Below, piece after piece: positions 47,155 through 53,881 of a stretch of 64,000 bases of DNA (its first letter is position 1; each line of letters begins with the position of its first letter). The stretch covers positions 4,446 through 68,445 of the forward strand of contig NZ_QUNI01000005.1 of assembly GCF_003385115.1 (NCBI RefSeq). The letters are read 5' to 3'. This DNA comes from Flavobacterium aquicola. Lineage in GTDB: Bacteria; Bacteroidota; Bacteroidia; Flavobacteriales; Flavobacteriaceae. The notes beneath the pieces are model-generated. The model had not been told where the DNA came from and did not search any database. It was given only the letters and a program-made list of their open reading frames with translations. A program made the translations under genes and the position numbers.

Positions 47155-47291
47155 TATTAGGGCTTTGGTGAGATCTTTAATTTAGTAAATAAAGTTTGGT
47201 TTTTCGTTAAAGCCGTTTTCTCGTAGTATTTTGCTAAAATGCTAATGTTAAACAAAATAGGATAGAATCTTTCTTTTCAACCTTTAGAATT

Positions 47292-48188
47292 TCAGTTGGA
47301 GATTTTTTTAGCTAATAATTCTTCTATAACTTTTTCAATAAATAAAGGTGTTTGCTCCGTATATCCTTGGAGATAAAGTTTAGTTACTCCCTCTTTGTCA
47401 ATTATTACACTTTGAGGCATAAACCCTTGAAATATCTTATTTGTACTTTCATTTCCAAGTACTTGATTATATCTAAATTCGTGTTTTTCCAAAAATTTAG
47501 TAACTCTTTCTCTATTGTCATTTGTAATTGCTAAAAAAAGTACATTATTGTTCGATTTATATTTTTCAGCAATTTTGTTTAACTCTGGAATTTCCTTTAC
47601 ACAAGGAGCGCATCCGGTGGACCACCAGTTAATTATTACAATCTTATCTTTAAAATCTTTTGTCGAAATAGTTTTTTCAGAAATAGAATTCATAGTTATT
47701 TCTGGAAATTTTTTCCCTTCTTGTATCGGTTTTTCAACTTTTTTAATTGATGCTGTATGACTAGAAATTCCATTGTTGAGCCACAAATATTCAACTTTAT
47801 TGGTCGATGGTTTGTACAATATCCGAAGAGAAACACTTAATGGAGAAATAGGATCAAAAGGATTAAACTCAAAAGTTAAGTCATCAGTTAGAAAGTTTAG
47901 TGAATCTTTTGATTTTAGTGAAATTTCTCTAGTAAACTGTTGTCCCTTAAAAGCTGATGATATCCAATAATCCGTTTTATTATTTTTTATCATTGAGCCA
48001 AAAAAGATATGGAGAGAATCTGATCCAGTTTTTAATTTACTGAATTTCAATTCATAATCACTATTTTCTTTTTTAAAGTTTTCTAATTCTTTTGGGCAGT
48101 CAGAAGTTAACTCACTTGTCAAATATTCGCCTTTTACATTGAAAGCGTAAACTGATGCTATTATTAAAATTAAATATATTTTTTTCAT
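47292..48188 (-). CDS. TlpA-type thioredoxin-fold protein in cassette array
   Basis: 298 residues, signal peptide 1-20 (ending FNVKG). The first ~150 residues are beta-rich and unrecognised. The C-terminal domain has WWSTGCAPCVKE, the redox CAPC, with KIVIINWW before it and MPQSVIIDKEG after it, as in TlpA/ResA proteins. It would act on disulfides in the periplasm. It lies between a truncated attC-like repeat (48223-48263) upstream and a faint remnant downstream. Confidence 0.8.
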   Translation of the reverse strand: MKKIYLILIIASVYAFNVKGEYLTSELTSDCPKELENFKKENSDYELKFSKLKTGSDSLHIFFGSMIKNNKTDYWISSAFKGQQFTREISLKSKDSLNFLTDDLTFEFNPFDPISPLSVSLRILYKPSTNKVEYLWLNNGISSHTASIKKVEKPIQEGKKFPEITMNSISEKTISTKDFKDKIVIINWWSTGCAPCVKEIPELNKIAEKYKSNNNVLFLAITNDNRERVTKFLEKHEFRYNQVLGNESTNKIFQGFMPQSVIIDKEGVTKLYLQGYTEQTPLFIEKVIEELLAKKISN

Positions 48189-48222
48189 ATTATAAATTAT
48201 CTGTTTTTTTGGCTAAAACAAT

Positions 48223-48263
48223 CTTTCCATTAAGCCTAATGCCCAAATCCGTTGTAGCTGTTA
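48223..48263. repeat. Truncated attC-like repeat (copy A)
   Basis: Only the right part of the repeat is present: CCATTAAGCC, GCCCAAATCCGTTGTAG, then GCTGTTAGC. The left two thirds appear deleted, fused to GGCTAAAACA. Confidence 0.7.
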
Positions 48264-48288
48264 GCAAACGTTTTTTTAGCCCTAATTT

Positions 48289-48819
48289 TCACTTCCAAAA
48301 AACATTTATTTTGCTGAATTGTTCTTCGTTATTGCCTTGATTTTCATATTTATATAAATTATCCCAATATATTTTTCCACCTATTTTAACGAATACTTTA
48401 TAATATCCTTTTGCAAGAGTTCCTATGCTCATTTTAAAACTGTTTGAAGATTGTCCACTAAGAGAAAATTTTGAATTTGAGTTAATAGATGGTTCGCTAT
48501 ACAAATTTGTATTCAAAACATTGCTGAAGTTTACATCTTGATGAATTTTTTCTGCATTTGCTGATACAAACCAAACATCTGTAACATTTTCTTCTGCTAG
48601 AATATAAACCGATTCGTTTGCAGGATTAGGATAAAGTAAAAACTTATTATTTACTAAAACATTTGGGTTTCCGAGTTTTAATCCTTTATCGTTTGTGTCT
48701 TGTCTAAAATTAACTCCTGTGACTAAATTTATTGAACTCTTATCAGTTTGAACATCAACTTCATCTTTATTACAGCTTATTGCCAAAATAGAGATAAGGA
48801 GAAAAAGTCTTTTTTTCAT
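48289..48819 (-). CDS. Lipoprotein with C-terminal beta domain, cassette gene
   Basis: 176 residues with a lipoprotein signal (LLISILAISC, Cys16). The segment LLYPNPANESVYI and the later KGYYKVFVKIGGKIYWDN resemble a type A type IX sorting domain. It is placed centrally, however, and has an extra polar tail. It could be a fragment of a larger sorted protein made into a lipoprotein. It lies between copies A and B of the cassette repeat. Confidence 0.65.
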   Translation of the reverse strand: MKKRLFLLISILAISCNKDEVDVQTDKSSINLVTGVNFRQDTNDKGLKLGNPNVLVNNKFLLYPNPANESVYILAEENVTDVWFVSANAEKIHQDVNFSNVLNTNLYSEPSINSNSKFSLSGQSSNSFKMSIGTLAKGYYKVFVKIGGKIYWDNLYKYENQGNNEEQFSKINVFWK

Positions 48820-48870
48820 ATTAATTTTGCTATATTTCTGTTTTACAGTTTATTGTGGTAAAATGTTTGC

Positions 48871-48996
48871 TAACGTTCTGGGACTACAGCTGCTTTGCAA
48901 CTAAATAAAGCCCATTCTTCGGATTTGCCAAATCATTCAAATACAAAACCATATTCCCATTAAGCCTATTGCCCAAATCCGTTGTAATGGCTGTTG
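48871..48996. repeat. attC-like repeat B
   Basis: 126 bases from TAACGTTCTGGGACTACAG to CCCAAATCCGTTGTAATGG and GCTGTTGGC. Arms pair to form a long imperfect stem; the middle holds GGATTTGCCAAATC, itself a small hairpin. Confidence 0.7.
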
Positions 48997-49007
48997 GCAA
49001 TAGTTTT

Positions 49008-49568
49008 TTAATTTTCAATTTTTACGATTACCTTTTTTTCAAAATTTCTATTGTCGGATGTCCTACAACTAAAAGTTACTTCATAATCATCCGAGGTAAA
49101 TACACTTTCTTTTTTGAATTCGGGACTAAATAAAAATACCTTATTAGCACCTTCGTTACGACCTTCATAAATTTTTATTTGATTTTTTATATCGTCAATT
49201 TCAAATAAATTTTGATTTGCATTTATAGTCAGATTTTTATAAATAAAAGGATGGTCAAATTTTAGTGAATAAGTGTCTTCTAGTAAGTAATTGTCAATAG
49301 ATTCACCTTTTGTAAAGGCATAACATTTTTCAGATAACCCAAAATCTAGACTTGCTATAGACTGGTATCTATATCCAATTGTAAAAACTATATCATCTTT
49401 TAATATATCCGTTTTTGTAAAGTAATTATAATTTTTTTCTTTATCTGTTTCACTCACCTTTGCTCCATTAAATTCAATATCTGAAATGTAATAATGGTCA
49501 GGCGAACAACTCTGATTTACGACAATTAAAAAAAGATAAATTCCTATTATTTTGAGTGCTTTTCTCAT
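49008..49568 (-). CDS. Putative lipoprotein, cassette gene
   Basis: 186 residues. The N-terminus IYLFLIVVNQSC carries a lipobox-like cysteine at residue 21. The rest is a beta-rich domain with no family I know (VFTIGYRYQSIASLDFGLSE, then YEVTFSCRTSDNRNFEKKV). The stop codon is 12 bases from repeat B. Function unknown. Confidence 0.65.
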   Translation of the reverse strand: MRKALKIIGIYLFLIVVNQSCSPDHYYISDIEFNGAKVSETDKEKNYNYFTKTDILKDDIVFTIGYRYQSIASLDFGLSEKCYAFTKGESIDNYLLEDTYSLKFDHPFIYKNLTINANQNLFEIDDIKNQIKIYEGRNEGANKVFLFSPEFKKESVFTSDDYEVTFSCRTSDNRNFEKKVIVKIEN

Positions 49569-49610
49569 AGTTTAAAATATTTGTTTTGAGTTTTTTTGCA
49601 AAATTACTGC

Positions 49611-49736
49611 CAACCTTCTGGGACTACAGGAGGTTTGGGACTAAATTAAGCCCATTCTTCGGATTTGCCAAATCATCCAAATACAAGACCATTTTTCAAT
49701 TAAGCCAATTGCCCAAATCCGTTGTAGTAGGTGTTA
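49611..49736. repeat. attC-like repeat C
   Basis: 126 bases, beginning CAACCTTCTGGGACTACAG and ending with GTAGGTGTTA followed by GGC. On the minus strand this end reads GCCTAAC, an exact RYYYAAC as at the gene-proximal end of integron attC sites. Confidence 0.75.
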
Positions 49737-49761
49737 GGCGTTCGCTTTTTTATTTTTTAAA

Positions 49762-50259
49762 TCAATTTTGCTTATTAAATTTATCTTGCATTTTTATAAA
49801 CTCTTTTTTTGAAAATTTAAATTTTGAACTTGAAAATGGACTTAATTGATTAAGCATAAAATTTTTAACTGGTTCGCTTCTAACTACGTCATAATAATAC
49901 CCTTTGACTAAAACATTATCATTTTTGTGTCTATTCAATATTTTTCGAATATTGATGTATTCTTTTTCAACTAAAGTTTTAAAAGCAATACATCGTAACA
50001 CAGGAACTTCACATTCAGTTAGTTTTATTAATTCTATTTCATTTAGATTGTTACGAAAAGATTCATATTCTTCATTTTGTTTTTGCTCTCTATTAATTGC
50101 AATATTGGTCAGTCTAAAATCCCAAATTATTTTCTCTAGCCTTTCATCTTTTATTATTTCCTTCAAAGTAATAGTTGGTTGAAATTCTTCTTGTTTTTCC
50201 TCTTTCTTTGAACAATTAAAAAATAACAAAACTATTATTGCGAATAAAATTCTTTTCAT
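49762..50259 (-). CDS. Putative lipoprotein, cassette gene
   Basis: The start at 50259 (MKRILFAIIVLLFFNCSKKE) gives 165 residues with a lipobox cysteine at 16; a longer reading from 50304 would bury the signal. The mature part is charged and helical (ERLEKIIWDFRLTNIAINRE; LTECEVPVLRCIAFKTLV). No family recognised. It lies between repeats C and D. Confidence 0.65.
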   Translation of the reverse strand: MKRILFAIIVLLFFNCSKKEEKQEEFQPTITLKEIIKDERLEKIIWDFRLTNIAINREQKQNEEYESFRNNLNEIELIKLTECEVPVLRCIAFKTLVEKEYINIRKILNRHKNDNVLVKGYYYDVVRSEPVKNFMLNQLSPFSSSKFKFSKKEFIKMQDKFNKQN

Positions 50260-50314
50260 TTTAGTAATTAGATTTAAATCAAAACTTATTAATCGTGATT
50301 TCAAAAATGATGCA

Positions 50315-50441
50315 TAACCTTCTGGCTCTATAGCGGGTTTGGGACTAAATTAAGCCCATTCTTCGGATTTGCCAAATCATCCAAATACAAGACCATTTTT
50401 CCATTAAACCAAATGCCCAAATCCGTTGTAGTGGCTATTTA
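50315..50441. repeat. attC-like repeat D
   Basis: Begins TAACCTTCTGGCTCTATAGCG and ends GTTGTAGTGGCTATTTA, so the GTTA at the right end is changed. The central 80 bases equal those of copy C. Confidence 0.7.
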
Positions 50442-51023
50442 TTATTCATCAATATCTTCAAATATAATTTCGTCCTTGCTTTTTTTAATTGTTACGACTT
50501 GATACGTTGGCGCATTATCTTTTCCGTTAGGTTGAAATGTTTTTCGAACGTATTTATCTTTGGTTTCATAATTTTGGATAACCTTTTGTCCGAAATGTCT
50601 ATCTGTCAATTCTGTGATTTCAGGAATAGATTTTTCATCAACAATAGAATTGCTATTATTTCCAATTTCCATCATGATTTTCGTCTTATCTGCTTCCGAA
50701 ATTTTTAGAATAAAAGTGTGATAATAATCTCCAATACCAGAAATTGATTTGTTTTCTGAAATTTCAAAATCGTCATTCAAAATTATGTTTTGCTTTTCAA
50801 GCAAATTCCTAGCATCTTTTTTTGAAAATAGTTTGTCTTCGAAAAACATACTAAAAACTATATAAATAAAAAACAGTCCAACAATTGAAGAAAGGATTAT
50901 TCCTGTAAATTTTTGGCCGTTTTTTTTGGGAATGGAATATAAAATATAAATGAGCCAGGCACAAAAAGCTATAGGAATTAGAACTGCCAAAAATAAAATT
51001 ATCTTTAAAACTATTTCATCCAT
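50442..51023 (-). CDS. Two-helix membrane protein, cassette gene
   Basis: 193 residues with two membrane helices (about 4-27 and 39-60) and a soluble C-terminal domain (about 70-193; GIGDYYHTFILKISEADKTK). I do not recognise a family. The stop codon abuts repeat D and the start follows repeat E by 45 bases. Confidence 0.65.
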   Translation of the reverse strand: MDEIVLKIILFLAVLIPIAFCAWLIYILYSIPKKNGQKFTGIILSSIVGLFFIYIVFSMFFEDKLFSKKDARNLLEKQNIILNDDFEISENKSISGIGDYYHTFILKISEADKTKIMMEIGNNSNSIVDEKSIPEITELTDRHFGQKVIQNYETKDKYVRKTFQPNGKDNAPTYQVVTIKKSKDEIIFEDIDE

Positions 51024-51067
51024 TTTTCTAGAGTGATTTTTGAAGTTCTGTGCTGTTAAATAGACAC

Positions 51068-51194
51068 TAACGTTCTGGCACTACAGCGGGTTTGGGACTA
51101 AATTAAGCCCATTCTTCGGATTTGCCAAATCATTCCAAATACAAAACCATTTTTCCATTGAGCCAATTGCCCAAATCCGTTGTAGTAGCTGTTA
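51068..51194. repeat. attC-like repeat E
   Basis: 127 bases, TAACGTTCTGG to GCTGTTA. ACTACAGCGGGTTTGGG on the left pairs with CCCAAATCCGTTGTAGT on the right over 17 positions (G-T wobbles included), the clearest stem of the set. Confidence 0.75.
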
Positions 51195-51206
51195 GCAACA
51201 GTTATT

Positions 51207-52064
51207 TTAGGCCAATTCAATAGATTTTTTCTTCGCGTGATTCCGCAATTCTTGAAAATAAGCTTCAGTTTCTTTTGAATAATCAGAGTCAATAAATAAG
51301 CTTTTGGCTGAAATGCCATATACAATATCCAATTCTTCTAAGATTGATTTTTTAAAATTTTTGTCTATTTCCTTAGATGCTACAAAAATATAGTCTTGCT
51401 TTTCTTCATTTTTTTTATTGTATTCATCTATGTGTTTTCTTTGTTCTCTTATGTATTTATTAAAGGTTAATAATTCATTATCATCGGAATGAAATTTCCA
51501 CGGAAAGAAGGTAAAACATCCATCCTGAACTCTAAGTCGTGGATTTCTGATTAAGGGTTCTACGACATAAATATTATCGATTTCTAATCTTTGTGAATAT
51601 TGCTCTATTTTTTGAGGAGATAAAGGTCTGTTATACTCTCCTAAATCTATACTATTTGAATTAAAGTTGTTAAAAATACTTTTTTCAACAAGTGTAAGTC
51701 GGCCGTTTTCGTTTAAATTCTCGTTCTTAGGATCGTAACATGCGAAAAACAACCCAACTAAAATATCATATGTCCAATCTATTAAACGTGTTGGTACTCC
51801 AAAATGTTGAGCAACAATTAATTGGTTTAAAGGATCATAGCTGTGGACATATGGTGATTTGTCTTCGAAAAATAATTGCCCCATTGTTACTGCTTCGAAT
51901 AATGTAGCTTGTCGGAATTCAATAGATTCTCTAAATAATGAAGGTAATATGTCCCATTTTGAATTGGTTTGACCTCTGAAAATTAATTGACCTCTTTCAA
52001 AATCACAAAAGTGAATTGAATTAATGGCATCACTTACTTTTCGTATTAAACTATCTTCGTTCAT
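51207..52064 (-). CDS. FRG domain protein, first cassette gene
   Basis: 285 residues from the ATG at 52064 (an earlier start at 52124 overlaps the edge repeat). It has the FRG signature: LIFRGQTNSKWDILPSLF (FRGQ at 29-32) and AQHFGVPTRLIDWTYD, then GLFFACYDP. FRG domains are named for phage-linked proteins and often lie in defence or toxin-like contexts; their activity is unproven. The last ~80 residues are charged and helical. The stop is 13 bases before repeat E. Confidence 0.85.
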   Translation of the reverse strand: MNEDSLIRKVSDAINSIHFCDFERGQLIFRGQTNSKWDILPSLFRESIEFRQATLFEAVTMGQLFFEDKSPYVHSYDPLNQLIVAQHFGVPTRLIDWTYDILVGLFFACYDPKNENLNENGRLTLVEKSIFNNFNSNSIDLGEYNRPLSPQKIEQYSQRLEIDNIYVVEPLIRNPRLRVQDGCFTFFPWKFHSDDNELLTFNKYIREQRKHIDEYNKKNEEKQDYIFVASKEIDKNFKKSILEELDIVYGISAKSLFIDSDYSKETEAYFQELRNHAKKKSIELA

Positions 52065-52081
52065 TATGTGATAATTGTTGC

Positions 52082-52154
52082 TAACTTTTATATACCCGCT
52101 ATAAACTAGCGTGAATATACCCACATAGCGGTGTATATGCGCTACTGGGTAGCA
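52082..52154. repeat. Edge hairpin, possible divergent attC
   Basis: TAAC at the left and GGTAGCAC at the right enclose TATACCCGCTAT and ATAGCGGTGTATA, which pair with one extra base. It is unlike the other repeats in sequence but similar in layout and sits where the array's promoter-side end is expected. Confidence 0.45.
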
Positions 52155-52194
52155 CTTTTTTACAAATATAACTGATTTATCTCACATATAATCA

Positions 52195-52560
52195 TCATTG
52201 TTTTTTTATAAATTCCCGCAGGGTTTCAAGCTGGATTTCTAGTTTTTCAATTATCGCTTCCTTCTCGGCAAGCTGTTCTTTCAGCGCTTTTTCGCGAATG
52301 GTTTCAAATCGATACGGCAGGTATTCGCCCAGCTGCGCTATGAAATTGTGTTTCAGCACCAGACTCAGCTTCCACAAAACGGCAAACTGCAGAGTGTCTC
52401 TTTTGTAATAATCATTCAATCCCGTGGGATTTATGCCTAGCGAACGGGCCAGATCAGCTTTCTTGATTTTGTTCTGGATAATATGGTAGTGAATAAAATT
52501 ACCTATCAGCGGGTATGTCTTACCGAGGTCTAGCGAATATTTTTTGATGTTATCTTTCAT
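52195..52560 (-). CDS. Xre-type helix-turn-helix protein with coiled-coil tail
   Basis: 121 residues. Residues 25-75 form an Xre-like fold (IIQNKIKKADLARSLGINPT, then WKLSLVLKHNFIAQ). Residues 85-121 form a coiled coil (EKALKEQLAEKEAIIEKLEI), likely for dimers. It is a DNA-binding protein, most likely a repressor. Its start lies about 40 bases from a nine-fold 22-bp repeat, probably its binding array. A replication-initiation or plasmid-type role is a less likely alternative. Confidence 0.75.
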   Translation of the reverse strand: MKDNIKKYSLDLGKTYPLIGNFIHYHIIQNKIKKADLARSLGINPTGLNDYYKRDTLQFAVLWKLSLVLKHNFIAQLGEYLPYRFETIREKALKEQLAEKEAIIEKLEIQLETLREFIKKQ

Positions 52561-52925
52561 GCTTTGTTTACTATAAATTGATTTTTGTTTGAAAAACAGG
52601 TGTTTTGTACCTCTATTGCAGGCTGTTTCTACCTCTGTTATTGGTGTTTTATACCTCTCTTATTGGCTGTTTCTACCTCTACTATTGGTGTTTTGTACCT
52701 CTATTACAGGCTGTTTCTACCTCTATTATTGGTGTTTTGTACCTGTCTTATTGGTATTTAATACCTCTATTACAGGCTGTTTCTACCTCTGCTATTGGTG
52801 TTTAGCACTATTTTTTGAGTATCTCACCGCCAAAGAGCGGCATACTGCACGACGGCGGCAGCCAAAAAAAACCGCCTCTTCTGCATTGAAAAGAGACGAT
52901 TCATAACTAATATCCTGATGGTAGT
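52561..52925. other. Region between the Xre gene and the 166-residue gene
   Basis: It is filled mainly by the 22-bp repeat array. A plus-strand frame of 105 codons through it is an artefact: the 22-base unit is not a multiple of three, and the translation is a shifting repetition. Near 52850-52880 is a small GC-rich stretch without clear structure. Confidence 0.7.
52601..52801. repeat. Nine 22-bp direct repeats in exact register
   Basis: TACCTCT (TACCTGT in the seventh unit) recurs at 52608, 52630, 52652, 52674, 52696, 52718, 52740, 52762 and 52784, always 22 bases apart. Two unit types broadly alternate: one continues ATTACAGGCTGTTTC, the other NTATTGGTGTTTTG. Twenty-two bases are about two helical turns, so each unit would present the same DNA face. 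Confidence 0.9.
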
Positions 52926-53426
52926 TTATGGTATTTCTGTTGGCACCGGTGGTACTGTCACACTATTGCCGGCACTGCTGGCAAAACGTTTTTTGAGCTG
53001 ATCCACAATACTGTCTGCACCGGGAACTCCGGCATCGGCAGCGCCGCCAAAGGCTTTATACAAAGCTAGTGCCGATCCATAGGATTCGCTTCCCGCCAGC
53101 ATTTTAGTATCTTCAATGCGCTCACAGAGCTGGTTAGCCAGTGCCCCGATTTCGTCCATTTGGGAAAAAAGAGTAAGATCATTTTTCATGTTGGCCACCG
53201 AGAGATAGGTCGGAACAAGCGTTGGGTTGCTTACACCCGCATTGATGGCATCCTCAGTAAAAGCTTTGTTGCTCACATCAATAGCGTTTAATGATTTTCG
53301 CTCATCGGCAGTCAGTCCCACCAGAAAAGGAAGGTTGGTCAGGATGGTTTGAAACGCAGCTTTGACAGCTGTAACCTGTGCCGCCGTTGCAGTAACGTTA
53401 AGACGGTTGTTGAGTAAATTTGACAT
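52926..53426 (-). CDS. Ala-rich protein of unknown function
   Basis: 166 residues without signal peptide, entirely helical in appearance up to residue ~150, with a flexible Pro-rich end (VPPVPTEIP). Segments such as FLVGLTADERKSLNAIDVSN and GALANQLCERIEDTKMLAGS are unknown to me, but they have the regular composition of a real protein. The GC content is higher than that of its left neighbours. No family or partner can be named. Confidence 0.65.
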   Translation of the reverse strand: MSNLLNNRLNVTATAAQVTAVKAAFQTILTNLPFLVGLTADERKSLNAIDVSNKAFTEDAINAGVSNPTLVPTYLSVANMKNDLTLFSQMDEIGALANQLCERIEDTKMLAGSESYGSALALYKAFGGAADAGVPGADSIVDQLKKRFASSAGNSVTVPPVPTEIP

Positions 53427-53881
53427 AAATAGTTGTTTTAATGGTTATTACATTGTTATTTGTAATCCAAAACTAAACTATTCTTACTTTTTTACATAGC
53501 TTTTTTCTTTCTAAAAAGAAGAATTTTGTTAAATTTATAAGGAAAAAACTACTGCAGTTTATGAAATGAAGATAGCAAAGAACCCATTGGTTTAAAAAAT
53601 AGAACGCGGATTAAACGGATTCACGCAGATATTATTTATCTAAAGCTATTTTACATAAAGAGACTAATCCTTTGGTCTGAAAATAGAACGCGGATCACGC
53701 GGATTAAACGGATTTACGCAGATACCATTTATCTAAAGTTATTTTACATAAAAAAATCCGTGCCAATCCGTTTAATCCGCGTCATCCGCGTTCCATAATA
53801 ACAGCAGATACTATTTATCTCAAAACATTTTTACATAAAAAATCAGTGGCAATCCGCGTCATCCGCGTTCTATTATAACTG
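53427..53881. repeat. Block of dispersed direct and inverted repeats
   Basis: A ~65-base unit (GAACGCGGATTAAACGGATT, then ACGCAGATA and TTTATCTAAAG and TTTTACATAAA) occurs at about 53596-53659 and 53681-53752, with partial copies at 53801-53876. Inverted copies follow. Arms 53683-53714 and 53765-53796 pair at 30 of 32 positions around a 50-base spacer, a large hairpin. The region has no gene and looks like a nest of Flavobacterium intergenic repeats. Confidence 0.75.

Larger units (their letters stand above)
47131..52154 (-). mobile_element. Cassette array with attC-like sites, no integrase seen (CALIN candidate)
   Basis: Six small genes, all on the minus strand, are separated by one copy each of a ~126-bp quasi-palindrome (four full copies, one truncated, one faint remnant, one divergent edge site). 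Each repeat starts close to a stop codon and ends a short leader before the next start codon, as in integron cassettes (gene then attC). Ends read TAAC...GTTA. No tyrosine recombinase lies in the window. The genes encode lipoproteins, a thioredoxin-fold protein, a membrane protein and an FRG-domain protein, unrelated to one another. Confidence 0.6.

Noticed and set aside
48871..51194. MITE transposon copies as the explanation of the 126-bp repeats
   Set aside because: One copy in nearly every gap of a same-strand array, always between a stop and the next start, without visible target duplications, fits attC sites better; not fully excluded.
52601..52801. CRISPR array
   Set aside because: The repeats are directly adjacent, with no unique spacers, and no cas genes are near.
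52589..52906. 105-codon plus-strand frame with repeated Tyr/Trp/Cys motifs
   Set aside because: It is the translation of the 22-bp non-coding repeat; the frame shifts meaning at each unit and no promoter is present.
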